A DNA stretch of 64,000 nucleotides from Burhinus oedicnemus (taxonomy: Eukaryota > Chordata > Aves > Charadriiformes > Burhinidae): assembly GCA_008921705.1 (NCBI GenBank), contig VFFE01007859.1, positions 1,624,613-1,688,612 on the forward strand, read 5' to 3'. The notes below the pieces were generated by a model. That model made no database searches. It was given only the letters and a program-made list of their open reading frames with translations, and had not been told where the DNA came from. The position numbers were made by a program, and so were the translations under genes. This document shows, piece by piece, positions 10,804 to 22,798 of this stretch (the first letter of the stretch is position 1; each line of letters opens with the position of its first letter).

Positions 10804-13798
10804 TACAAGAAAAGGGCAGAACGCAGAAACAAGTAAACAGCTATGCATGGCAAATAGTTTCTCAATATTTTAATTGGGCAATATTCTACAATATGTTGGA
10901 GTGTTTACTCATTAACCCAGAAAACGGTCCTGTCCAGTTTTTAACACAAGTAAATAATAAATTAATCTGCATAGCTAAAGATGTCAACTGCAGTGAGCCA
11001 TCTGCGCCAGTATGGCTGTTGCTCAGCAACTGTAATTTACTACTATGTTAGGCCATGTGATGTGGAGATGCTGTTTGCTGGGTAATCACTGGGCAGGAAG
11101 CATGGCCCAGCCCTGCTCCCACCAGACAGCATAATCCGTTTTCAAATCCCAGCGATATTCACTCCGAGGCACTCTGTGCAGCACAGATGAACTTTGTTAA
11201 CCTTTTCTTTGCTGCTGTCTTGATTTGCAGTTATATTTTTTTTCTTAATCGTTCGCGTGTTTCTAGTATATTAAATCTAGATGCAGTTAATGAGAGCAAT
11301 CAGTATTTGTTGCGGTGATGCGTGATGCAGTGCACTGAGCTGTGAGCAAGTCTTTTTCCTTGTCCTGTGCATAAGGCAGCTTAAACACGTGTCTGGCTAT
11401 CAAAACTAACTTTCAGATGTTCTGAAATACTGGTGTTCAAAAAAAAAAAAAAGTCAAAAGATTATACATTCACTATTTTGCTTTATGATTCTATTTACAT
11501 AAACTATAAAATAATAGTTCCCCAGACACTCATAGTTCGTTTGCAAGCTATAGCTTTTTGTATTAGTAATTTAAGCAGAGTACTGGAGTATGTTTTAAGA
11601 TTGTGATAACTGTGTAACACAATTCATCCAGTACTGGTTTTTAGCAGTTTTAAAATTGCTAAGTAACATCTAAAAATAGGCTTTTAAAACAGCTATTTAA
11701 AAAGTTTGCTCAAACATTGGTTTAGCATCGAGCTACAGTGCTTGTAACCATTGCTGTGCTTTGTGGAATGGATACCTGGGGAACATGCTACTGACTAGAA
11801 CCTAGCATTGTGTTTGTGAGCACCTTGAGTCAGTGTTTCCTGATAAACTCCCTCGTTACCTTCCTTTCAGATATCAGATATAAAGGGCAAATACTTATTT
11901 TGTGGTGATAATCTGTTTGCCTCAAATGAGGATCAGTTGCGTACTGTGTGCAATAGCTAAACGTTTGTTTCAGTGTAATTAATTTGAATAGCTGATATCT
12001 TGTTCATGGAAGGATGGTGTAGAAGTAAAACTTTTTTCCCAGTATTTCCCAGGCTTGTTTAGAAGACCTTTTCAGTTGTATGTCAACATTCTGACTCAGT
12101 TTGTTCTGTGACAGAAGTTGTTCTTTGTTCGTAACAGGATTTTCTGATCTAGTTTCTTGTCTCTTACAGTATTCTACCACTCTACATGAAGCTGCATAAA
12201 ATCATGGGCTCAAGTGCTTTATTTTTCACGTTTCTCTCATCATCTTGGCAGAAATGTCTGCTAAGAGCCAAATCTGGATTCCTCACTCCTGTCTCAAATT
12301 GTCAGGAACCAAATAAGTTTTCAGACTAGAAACTGATTTTGTCGATGAAGCTTTGGGGCAGCGCTGAGCAATGTCAGCAAAGTCCATTTACATATCTGTG
12401 GCAATGCAAAGGCTCTATAAATCTTTACATTTCTGTGGTGATGTGAAGGGATGTTAATATTTTATGCATATCTTAAAGTTTTTTTTTATAGTACCAAATG
12501 AGTGGTCTAAATGAGAATGAGACCCATTGCCTTAGAATGTGTCTCTGTTCTGCAAAAGGGCTGTTAAAATGGCTTCTGAGAGCTACTTTCATATTGTGTG
12601 CCAGTAATTTTTATATGAAATATGTTCGATCTGCAAGTCAAAATTTCTTTCTCACAGTACATCTGTAATGTTAGAATCAAGCTGGATTCTCTTCCTCCTG
12701 TACATCATATGCAGGAATAGAAATTGAGCACGCCAGTCGATGCATTCACTCTGACAGTCTTCCTGTTGCTTTTGATGGGTTTGCGTAGTTAGAACAAATC
12801 TGAACACTTTTGCAGAAAGGAATAGGCTCTGGATTGCCTTCAGTTGTGTTGGCTTTGTTTGGGATAAGCAGACCTGAAGTGTAGCTCATATTTGTTATTG
12901 GAGTTAAATGTTAGATTATGAATGCATAAAGAAAGGCAAGCTACGGAACATGGTGCTATAATTTTCTTCAATGTAATTCTCCATGGATGTTGTTACTAAA
13001 ACAGTGTGAATAAATTCATTTGGTGTTCCTAACTAGTAGAGTCTTTGTGAGGCTTTTTTAAGATGTTATGGTTGATGAATATAAAAATATATTTTAATTA
13101 CTTGTTTGTTTGTTATGAGGGCATATAGTTTCTACATCAGTGAGTTAGAAAGCAAGGTAGCACTTTCTGTGTTCAGTAGCTGAAATCTGAACAAAAATGC
13201 TGCATGAAATCTGTCAAATTTACAGTCCTAGTCAGGGCACTTACCTGCATGGGTCTCAGGGTGAAGAAAATCACATGCATTTCTTCTAGATATAAGACCT
13301 AGTGCCCACCCCTATCTATCAGTGTAAAAATAGACAGCTTGGGATCCTCAGCATCAGAGAAGAATCTCCTTTACAAGTATACAGGAACTGCGGAAGCTCA
13401 GGTGTTGGCCTGGAAACTTTTGCCTTCTAATTCTAGGTAAAGGTATGAAAAATATGGAGAAAGAAACTAGAAAGTCACAGAACTGCTGTCAGGAAGACCT
13501 TTAAAGAAAGACAAACATTAGTATTTTAGGTATCTACAGCAGCAGTAAGTTTTACTTCATCTGTAATAACGCGTAAGAGCATCTGTACTTATGACAAGCC
13601 TGCTCCTGTTAAAGTTTATGGAAAATCTTTGTAATTGCAGTAGAATGAACAGGCCAGTGTTTGATACAAAACTGCATCATGTAGCGCACTTCATTTTGAA
13701 CTCCTTCAGTTCCAATCACAGAACTACAGTTTGTGCAGTTTTGTATTTGTCTGAAGATGATGTGTGTAAGCTACAATGACTTGAGGGTTTTGGCACTC

Positions 13799-13830
13799 AA
13801 TTCCTCCCACTAAAATGCATGGGAGGAATT
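13799..13830. repeat. Perfect 11-bp inverted repeat (hairpin) with 10-nt loop
   Basis: AATTCCTCCCA at 13799-13809 is exactly complementary to TGGGAGGAATT at 13820-13830. The loop CTAAAATGCA is A-rich. It lies in PCLO intron 2 outside any CR1. Confidence 0.8.
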
Positions 13831-13964
13831 TTATGTCTAAACCAGAAAGATGTAAAAAAATAACACAGTGAAGTAAAACTTCCTACATTTTACATTTTGA
13901 AGTTCAGCTGTAGGAGTAGCGAATGAATTTTCAGTTTTCAAGGCTTCAGTTTAATACTGAGAGC

Positions 13965-13990
13965 ACGTGTGTGTGTATATATGTATATAA
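13965..13990. repeat. GT/TA dinucleotide microsatellite
   Basis: A CGTGTGTGTGTATATATGTA-type run of alternating purine and pyrimidine. Confidence 0.8.
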
Positions 13991-14952
13991 TTTAGTTTTT
14001 AAAGATAAGGGGAAAAATGACAGTTGAGAGTTAAGGTTTTGTCTTCTGCACAAGATGTGTTGAAAACTGTAGTATAGAATTAATGTTTGTTTGGACTCCA
14101 ATTAGGTAGTAGAGTCAGACTGGACAGCATGTTGAAGAGAAGCCTAAATGCTTATAAATGCAATTGGAATCTGGACACCTTAAACATAATTATTCAGACT
14201 TCTTATTCTGTAGCCCCACCCAACCTTACAGCTGCTTTGTTTGGGGCCTTAAACGTGTCATAGTGACTTAAAATTAGATTTCCTGGAAGCTGAGTGAGAG
14301 CACGTAGGCACCTGTTAGTGGTTTCATCTGGTGATCTTACTTTAGAGTACAACACTTTCATTTGGGGGGAAAAAAAAAAAGGCAAGTGGAGGTGTCAAAA
14401 AGAAGCGGGAGCAGTGAATCACCATGAAAAGTGCATTGTCCAAATCTCTGTAAAAGTTCTGTGGTTAGGGGGGAAAAGACATTCCAATCTTAGTCCCATT
14501 AAAAAGCTCCTCCCAGGATTGTAGCTTTCTCCACTGTAGAGGAGAGCCCACCTCCCAAATATAAGAAATCTTAATTGCTTTGCCAAAGCCAGACAGCTGT
14601 GGCAGCTGAGGTGGATGTTCAGAGTATGTGGCTTAAGTCTGGTCTTTGATTATACTTAAACCTTCTAGAAAACCCTTAAGAATTCATCCAGAAATGGTAC
14701 CAATATGTATCTAATTAAATTAGATTACTAATACCTAAAATCAGGTGTCATAATTAAGATTCACTTATTGCAAGTAATTGTCCCTTGAACAGGGGACTTG
14801 TAAGGGAACTGATCACCAATCAAACAATATGGGACCTAAGCTAAATGTAATCTTTGCTCAGGTCCTCTGTGCAGTTGTGAACTTAATTTCTTTAATAATT
14901 CAAAGCAGAGCTTAAACACATGTTCCAGTTTTGTTTCAGTTGGTTTCCCTTT

Positions 14953-15825
14953 TTACCAGTCATTTGTTGTATGGGTTCCAAGTAGATCGGAGAATTGTTT
15001 AAACAATCTAAAAAAATTGCACGCAAAATGGAAGAGAAAAACAGCATTATTATGAATGGTAACTTGATTACTGTGAGCTTGCAGGTGGGGCCAAAATTGG
15101 GCATCTCTTTGTGAAGCTGTTAGTAATAGCAAGCTGTTATTCCAAAGTGTGTATATACCATGTTTATCAGAATAATTAGAGTAACTGTGTTTTAGGGAAC
15201 TGTGTCCAACTGTTCTTTTAATTGTTGCTGCTGGAAAAATACAAGGCTGGCAAAGCACACCAAAATAATTCATTGCCTCAGTCCATGACATCCGAGTTCT
15301 TTCCTTCCAGTGAACTCTCATACTACGCAGACAAAATCTTTCTTTGCATATAGTACCTCCAGATTCATCCCATCGTGTATGGTAGAGATTCCATACCTGA
15401 GTAAGAAACAAGATCCAGAATTCTTCACCCTTAGGGGAAAAGGTCTGAGACACATATTCTGTGTCCTCCTGATTGCCGTTTCCCTCTGTTGCAGTGGTGT
15501 GTGCAAATGCCATAGCTGGTACCCTGCGTTTCACACATAGACTAAGGAATAGATGTACAGCTACAGATGACCTGCTTAAGTATCTACTTGCACGTGTAGG
15601 CGCACTGGACTCTGTGCCATATTGAATGGCATTTTTGCTGCCTATAATGTTTCTGCTAGTGATGTGACATGTGGAAAATAGCACGTGATGCTTCCTGACC
15701 ACATGTTGCTTTAGTCTATTTGATCCTTCCTCAGATTGTGAGGCTTTACAAAAGCAAAGGTGGGGATGACCGCTTAGGATTATTGGGTTTTTCTCTCTTA
15801 TTAGAAAATACAATTCCCCTCTCAT
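14953..15825 (-). other. Long antisense open reading frame of unknown significance (290 codons) in PCLO intron 2
   Basis: An ATG frame runs 290 codons to a TAA on the strand opposite PCLO. A TAA lies directly before the ATG. I recognise no domain. The translation is rich in Ser, His, Cys and Trp, has no repeats and no obvious signal peptide, and resembles neither CR1 protein nor Piccolo. It could be a chance frame, an eroded retrotransposed or viral-like relic, or an antisense lncRNA region. No promoter, splice site or poly(A) context convinced me, so I do not call it a gene. Confidence 0.25.
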
Positions 15826-16670
15826 TTAATACTTCTTGGGAAGAAGAAAAAGTGTTTTAAAGTGGTGAGGTACTAAAATTGATGAGAAACATGGGTAAAT
15901 ATATTATTTGCCTTATTCCTTCTCCCCTGTGTTGAAAAGAGGGACGCCCATTATAGACAGGTGTACAGTAAATACCCTGGGAGCTTCTTTTAATGACAAA
16001 GGAATTTTGGGAAACTTAATTATGGCTTTTAAAATACCATCAGGGCTTAGGCAAAGCTCCTCAAGGATTCCAAATGAAGACTTGCCCACAAATTGGTGGT
16101 AAAGTGTGAGTCTGTGTAACATATGGTGCCCGTTAACACACCTCTGTGCCTTATGCATTGGATACGTGTATACTGCCAATACTTGTGCCCTGTAATTTAA
16201 ACAATTACCAAATCCATAAGCTGTATGAAGACATAGATGTATGCTTAAAGGTAATTACACATGTGCTGTGTTTTAATTCTGATTGTTGTTTTCTGTCAGC
16301 AGACTTTGATGTGTCAAACTATTTTAGCAGTATTTGTCTTTTTTCTCTATTCTGGCAAATCATTGCTATAAATGAATCACTGTTGGGTCCTGTGAAATTC
16401 CAATGCATTTTTTCATTCTGCTGGGTTTTTATCCTCCAGTATGCAGCTGTGTGTAAACTAAATGTGAAGTCATTAGAAGCATGGGCTCAGCAATAGCTCG
16501 AATGACAGGAATGTGGAGAAGAATGAAAAGATCAGTTGGGCATGTCAACCACAAAACAATATTAGTGGTAACATTTCTCCCTTTTTACGCAAAAGTCTGA
16601 AATATTGCAACAAGCCATACACTAGAACAGCCTATTATTATGTTGATTTTATTAACTTTGTCTTATCTTA

Positions 16671-16703
16671 ATTAAAATACTTTTAAAATTATTTTTTCTG
16701 CAG
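16671..16703 (+). promoter_or_regulatory. PCLO: Splice acceptor of intron 2 (PCLO)
   Basis: A T-rich tract ends in attttttctgcag just before the IKEWLCLNC codons. Joining to the donor at 4740 keeps phase 0 and rebuilds the complete zinc finger 1. Confidence 0.94.
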
Positions 16704-18101
16704 ATTAAGGAATGGCTCTGTTTAAACTGCCAGATGCAAAGAGCATTAGGTGGTGACCTAGCACCAGGTACCGGTCCCGGGCCACAGCCACCTCCACCCA
16801 AACAGAAGACACCCATTCCACCTTCAACAGCTAAACCATCTCCCCAGCCACAGCCAGTTCAAAAGAAAGATGCTTCTCCAAAACCTGATCCTTCGCAACT
16901 AGCAGAATCGAAAAAAACCCTGCCACAGAAAAAGCAACCATCCTTGCCTGGGTCTCCCCCTGTAAAATCGAAAGAACCCCGGGCTGAGCCTACTGAGATC
17001 TCCCAGCTAATAGATCCTACTCCAAAGTCTGATCAGGCCAAGCCAACACAGGCTGAAGATAAGCAAAACCAACCCAATGTACAGAAGCCTACGATGGACA
17101 CTGTACCTACCTCTGCAGCACCAGGGCCGAAACAGGATTCGGCAGGTCCCAGACCTCTGCCAACTCAACAGAAAGTGACAGATTCCCCAAAGCCGGAGCT
17201 TGCCAAGCCATCACAGGACACACATCCAGCTGGGGATAAACCAGATTCCAAACCCCTTCCACAAGTGTCTCGACAGAAGTCAGATCCCAAGCTTGTGTCT
17301 CAGCCTGGGGCTAGACCAGATGCAAAAACTCAAAAGCCTGTCGAGCCAACACAAACAAAAGATGATCCTAAGAAGTTACAAACAAAACCGGCCCCAAAGC
17401 CTGATACCAAACCAGCTCCCAAGGGCCCACAAGCAGGGGCAGGTCCCAAGCCAGCACCAGCACAGTTGGTGCCTCAACCTCAGCCACCTCAGAAAACTCC
17501 CGAGCAATCAAGGCGTTTCAGCCTTAACCTGGGAGGCATCACTGATGCCCCTAAGCCTCAGCCTACAACACCACAAGAAACAGTTACTGGGAAACTCTTT
17601 GGATTTGGAGCTTCAATCTTCAGCCAGGCCTCAAATTTAATTTCCACAGCAGGTCAGCCGGGGTCTCAGACATCAGCCCCCCCTCCTGCAGCAAAGCAGT
17701 CCCAGCCTCCATCACAGCCTCCGGCCTCTCAGGCAGCACCCAAAGAGGCTGGTCAGGCTCAGCCTCTTCCAAAAGCTGTTCCTGTAAAGAAAGAAGCCAA
17801 GCCTCTTCTGACTGAAAAATCGGAGCCATCAAAAGCGGATAGTGTTTTAATGACTAAAGGATCTGATTTAGAAAAGAAACTTGGTTTGGCTAAAGATAGC
17901 AAGCCTCAGGCTGCTGAAGCTAAGAAATCTGCTGGGCTGTCGGAAATGGAAAAAGCCAGCCAGCCTAAAGTGTCTTGTCCCCTTTGTAAAACTGGACTAA
18001 ATATTGGTTCTAAGGATCCCCCCAACTTTAATACGTGTACAGAGTGCAAGAAAGTGGTGTGCAATCTCTGTGGATTTAACCCAATGCCGCACATAGCTGA
18101 G
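16704..18101 (+). CDS. PCLO: Piccolo (PCLO) internal coding exon, probably exon 3: second half of zinc finger 1, disordered linker and first half of zinc finger 2
   Basis: This exon follows acceptor tttttctgcag (ends 16703) and stays open for 466 codons in the phase-0 continuation of the previous exon. It opens with [17 protein letters not shown], whose CLNC pair completes zinc finger 1. A Pro/Lys/Gln-rich, probably disordered linker of about 400 residues follows. Inside it is an island of normal complexity (about 17505-17655, from [15 protein letters not shown] through [19 protein letters not shown]) that I recognise as strongly conserved in vertebrate Piccolo. The last ~43 codons carry CPLC, CTEC and CNLC, the first six zinc ligands of zinc finger 2. 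The exon ends GAG with donor gtaagg at 18102. The finger-2 CxxC pair should be in the next exon, which I do not find here. In mammals the Piccolo zinc fingers bind the prenylated Rab acceptor PRA1. Reading past the donor gives 25 intron-coded residues before a stop, so this is not the natural end of the protein. Confidence 0.96.
17973..18101 (+). other. PCLO: First half of Piccolo zinc finger 2 (domain region inside exon 3)
   Basis: SCPLC begins at 17973 (first cysteine codon at 17976), followed by CTEC, CNLC and [10 protein letters not shown] at the exon end. It matches finger 1 in cysteine spacing, in the CxxC-GFNPxPH motif and in the position of the intron after the Glu codon. The fourth CxxC pair must come from the next exon. 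Confidence 0.92.
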
Positions 18102-18107
18102 GTAAGG
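18102..18107 (+). promoter_or_regulatory. PCLO: Splice donor of intron 3 (PCLO)
   Basis: GAG followed by gtaagg. Zinc finger 2 homology ends at this point, in the same place where finger 1 is interrupted by intron 2. Confidence 0.93.
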
Positions 18108-19448
18108 CGATGGAGTCTGTATTTATCCTGTGTTTTTACCTGCAGGCTCCCTGTGCTGTGGAGACCAGTCTGTAGCTGATTTTTAGCTGTTGAATTGTCA
18201 AGAAAAATTTGAATGTTTCATCATCTGAGGGCTTTTAAAATTAAATATCTGCATTGTATGAAACTTTGTCAGTAGTCAGAAAGTACTTCCAATGAATTTT
18301 TGGTAGATTAAGGGAGTCTGGTGTGGCTGGTTCCTAGGTTTTTGAGGCATAAGGAGAGAGTTAATAATGGTTATGAACTCTTTTGAAATTGGTGCTACTG
18401 TGACACAGCGGACTACTGTACTTTCAGTCCATCATGGGATAAAGTTCTTTTTCATATACTTCCATATTGTATGTTAACATGTGCTTCTTTAATCAATGCT
18501 CCTGATTCAGACAATTATTGAATGAAGGAATGTATTAATGCTTAGTTATTCCCCTTCCCTCCTGTTTGATATATCCCTAAATTTATTTCTGACTCTGGAG
18601 TCTTTGCATGTGCTGAGGTACTCATTAGGAAGGTTGAAGTTTGAGTGATACCTGTGTGGTGAAATATGTAAATTTTTTTGTGTGAATAATGTAAGGTTCA
18701 CAAAGTTACTTCATTCACTAAGGAGCGTGAGTTTGAAAGTGCCTTTTCCATGACTGCCCAAGAGTGATCCAGTAGGGCCAACTTATGTTTAAAAGAATTA
18801 AGCAACTTATTTTCAACAGTTTCCTCACATTCCATGTTTTCACCCTCCTTCCTTACTTTCATGTATTTTTTTGGCAAGGGGCTTGGGAATTTTATACTAG
18901 CTTCACAGAAAGGTGGAGGCAGACCTTACTTGCCATATCAATTTGGCAAGTTCAACTCAACGGAAGCAGACCACATAAAAACACTTTTGAGTAATTTAAA
19001 TGTGTAAGTTGGTCTTTGTAGCACACGAGGAAAGTGGCTGTCAATGTTGTGTCTTTGAAGTCTGAATGAATAAATTAGAAATAGCTCCCAAGGTTAAAGG
19101 TTATCACATCTCTGCCTTAAGGTGAGAACTAATGTTGGGAGAAATAGCAAGTTGCAGGGAAAAGATTGCTTATGTTGTCTTCATATGCTTTTTTTGTGTG
19201 TGTGGATTGTTTTCTGGAATACACTATAATTTGAAAGGCATTTGTCCTACTATAATAAGCATATTTTATCTAACAGGAATATGTTGTTTACTGTCTTTGT
19301 GGTCATTTAGGTCAGAAAGAAAGGTCTGAAAACACAGGAAGATTGGTCAGTGATTGAAAGCCAGGATTCAGTTGACTTTTAATGTTGCTTGTACACTGAA
19401 TTCCATCAAATACAGACATTCCTTCATCACTGTCCAGCACCTTGCCCC

Positions 19449-19498
19449 ATACACACACACACGTGTATGTGTATACACACATGCATGCACATACGCAC
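19449..19498. repeat. CA/TG dinucleotide microsatellite
   Basis: Alternating ACACACACAC, GTGTATGTGTATACACAC and ATGCATGCACATACGCAC. The CA and GT blocks are mutually complementary, so the tract is also palindromic. Confidence 0.88.
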
Positions 19499-22400
19499 TT
19501 ATTTAGTGTTGAGTTTTTTTTATTATTTATTTAGGACTTTTTTTTTATTTAGGACTTTCTCCAGAGTCACTGTAGTATGCATACACAGAATACCACAGAA
19601 ACCAGATGTGTCGGTTCTGGTGATATGCTGTGCAAGTCCTGGTGCATGAATTGACTTCTTCAGAGTTGACTTAGGTGTGATGGTGTTGGACTGCCTTGTG
19701 ATGTGCAGATGTATACTCTCCGTGTTTCTTCTGTTTAAGATGAGAAGGCTGATATTCTGTTTCTTTTTTCCATTGCTGTTATTGCCAGAGGATTCTCTTT
19801 GTTTCCACTTTTTAGAATATGCCGAGCTTGAAATACTATTGGTTTTCTGTAGTCTTACTTCTTCATGCCTTTCTTTGGCTCTTTTTTTGTCTCCTCCTTG
19901 CATTTTCTTCTTCCTTATACTACACATTTCCATCTCTGTCCATGGTTTTCCATCTTATCTTCTTTTTTCCAATCATTTTTGCTAAAAATTGGCAAACTGC
20001 TTTTCCTTGACAACAGGAATTAGTTTTCTTGGCTGAGGACAGCCTGACTTTCCTTTTCATGAAGATGGGAGACAGAAGAGGGAGCTCATCCTCTCCTCTC
20101 CCAAATGAGCTGTGTATATAATGTATTTAACCTCAGATAGCAGTTCTGTCCCTGTATGCGCTGTATATAGTATATACCTGTTATGTGCCAGAAACATGAG
20201 GACAAGCAAATAGTTTATGCTCACCAGCATAGTCTTTTTGTCCACCAAACTTTTCTAATGTGTTGAGTACAGTCTTGGAGGTTTTATTTACTTGTCTCTA
20301 TTTTTGGGGGAGGTTAGGAAGGAGAAATAGAAATGCTTTTCAAAATTGGTCTTTCTGGTGTTTTTCTACCTAATTCTTCTATTCCTATATTCTGCATTCA
20401 GAGAAAAATTACAATTCCAGAAGGCTATATTCCCTCTTGGCCCCAGAAAGTGTTTTGGATGAATAAATGTAACAGTTTTGCTTTGGGGTTGCAGCTGTAT
20501 CACAGTGATTCTAACAGTGGCTTACGTATTATCTATATATTGTTGCGTCAATAATGGCTGAAAATGAGTTGAGTTTTATTGACTGAGTGATGGCTGAAAC
20601 CTTTTTGCCAACAAAGCTTTTATTGGGCTATATGGTAAGAATCAGTCCCATGGAGCAGGGAAACCAGTGTTTCACTGACAAATACAGAGGAGCATCTAAG
20701 CTCCGCGGGCACTTCTACCTTAAGATCTTTCAGCAAGGAATGTCTTCCAGACAACATGCTGCTGTACTGCAGACGTGGCTGGGAGTACTTTTAAGGGAAG
20801 AAGGTGCTTTCTTACGGCGGCAGTTGTTTGTTCTTGCCTCTATGTGACAGAAATAACTTTCAAAAAAGTCTTTAAGCTGCTGCAAACAGTTCTCTAATAA
20901 CTCCTCTTCTGCAAGAAATAAGAGAACTAGACTTTTATCTAGTCTGAATCAACAATATGCTGCTTACTTGAGTGAAATTATTTTGATTTGTGCAAGCTGA
21001 GAACTAGGCTAGAATATTTTTTCCTAAAATGGGCTGATTGTTCTTTTTCTCCTGGATTTGTTGATCCAACAGTCAAACAGTTATTTACTTAAATAGTAAT
21101 TTATCCACGAAGCAAACAGCCACAGATGATTAAATAAATGGCACTTGATAGATTTCAAAGACCCACAGGACCACGTGCGCCCTAGTGCGTTAGCAGACTC
21201 CTTATTCTGCCATTTGCTCAATAGGGAGGAGCACTGTTTACCAGCTCTGTAATTAGCTTTCCAGCTCAGGTAGTTGGAAGCAGCTCTATTTTTAGTAACA
21301 AAGCACAAGATCACAACTGCAGAAGCCAGAAATGAAGTGTGTGGCAACGACCATTTTGTGCATTTAAAACTCAGCGAAGCTGTTCAGAATATTGAACAGG
21401 AGCAGAGATGGTTGCCTATAATGTAATTAAGTGTGTTGAGCCAGCAGGGTCAGGAATATAGAACCTGTGATGAATTAATGTGGTAGTAAAATAAAAAAAG
21501 ATTTAAAAACTAAGCTAAGGAAAACTAAGGTATCCAAATTTGTAGAATCTGTATGAGCAACAAGAAAGAATAACATCTTAATAGAATCAGATTTTATGAA
21601 CAGAAAGAGCTCAAAATGTAATGCGTGTGTATATGAGTGTACTAATGGATCTAATCTAATAGAACTTCCAAGGGAATGACAAAAGCACTTTTTAGTCTAC
21701 TGATAGCTATAAAATTATCTGGAAAGGTACTTGGGATTAAAAAATGTTCCATGTGTGCAATAAATTATTGGGGCTACAGAAAGGAGAGAATTGTTTTGAA
21801 TGATGGAGAAGGACAGGGAGGACTGCGGAAGGGTGGAAAAATCGTATCTCAGACTTGCTAAGCATTTCTTGTTTGAAAAAGGTGTAATCTGTTAGAGATA
21901 TGATCAGAATAGACGATATAAACAATTTTACATAGAGAGCAATGTTCCTTAATATGTGTATTACGGAAAATATTGTCTATATGAAATTGTTTGACATGGG
22001 TGGATATGATAGCAGGAGTCTATAAACAGTGACCTTGATGGTTCCTGTCCAATCTGTATTCTTAGATCTTTTTTAAAAATAGATGTATAACCCACCAAAA
22101 GAATTTAGGTTATTTTCTGCTAACTTACTTTCTCAATGTTAGTTATTAGACCAAACTAAATAATATTTTTTTTTTCTTCCCCCCACATACTGTGGAGAGA
22201 GGGAAAAGCAAAAAGATAAGCTCATTTTCTAAGTAAGCACAGTACTATCATTAAACTCAGTAGTATAACCAGGTTAAAAATGATACATTGCTCTTCCAGT
22301 AAGAACTTTTCTAGAAGTCACAATTCCAGCATTTTGGAACTGATATAAGACTATCTGAAGATGAAGGGAGCTCTTTTGTCGTGGCATGTTGTCATGTGCC

Positions 22401-22761
22401 TGAATACATCTTAGGTTCTTGTACTTCCTCCTAAAATTATGTGGAAACAGTACTGGCACAGGTGGGTCTCTGATGTAAATAATTCTGGCAGTTTCTATTT
22501 TTCCAAACTTTCACTGATACCTAATTGCAAATGGAGTGAGGCTCTCAGCAGGTGTGACCTGTTATTCACGCTTTAATAGTAGGCTTAAAAAAAAAATTAA
22601 AAAAAACCCCAAACTAAGTGAAATGAGCCCTGCTATTAAATGCTCAAATGTAGTGGGACTTATTAAAGCAAGTGTGCAGGGACATTGTAAAGTAATGGGC
22701 CATCTATAATTCTAATGAAAATACCTAAAATGGTGTACTGCGTCGTCTGAGGTGACACCCA

Positions 22762-22798
22762 TTTAATTTATTAACACTCTTTAATTTATTAACAACTC
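22762..22798. repeat. Tandem duplication of an 18-19 bp unit
   Basis: TTTAATTTATTAACACTC is followed directly by TTTAATTTATTAACAACTC, one base longer. A small local duplication in intron 3. Confidence 0.8.

Larger units (their letters stand above)
6151..14952. other. PCLO: Unique AT-rich part of PCLO intron 2
   Basis: Apart from the simple repeats and hairpin listed separately I see no repeat family, exon or RNA gene. Open frames such as 9305-9649 (+) are T-rich and without recognisable similarity. Confidence 0.7.
4740..16703 (+). other. PCLO: PCLO intron 2, complete (11,964 bp)
   Basis: This intron splits zinc finger 1 between its third and fourth CxxC pairs and is phase 0. Two antisense CR1 3' fragments lie near its 5' end (about 5073-5266 and 5984-6150). 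From 6150 to 16670 I see only unique AT-rich sequence with small simple repeats, an inverted repeat at 13799-13830 and one long antisense open frame (14953-15825). No exon with Piccolo similarity was seen inside it. Confidence 0.9.

Noticed and set aside
17200..18094. Out-of-frame and antisense ORFs over PCLO exon 3
   Set aside because: Shadows of the real coding frame, which is supported by Piccolo similarity and by splice sites.
18102..18179. C-terminus of a short Piccolo isoform by read-through of the exon 3 donor
   Set aside because: The 25 residues after GAG do not resemble Piccolo, and the gtaagg donor is strong. An intron-retention transcript cannot be excluded but nothing in the sequence supports it.
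19523..20010. Overlapping 136-codon (-) and 102-codon (+) ORFs
   Set aside because: They lie in a pyrimidine-rich, low-complexity stretch and are open in both strands; neither translation has domain features.
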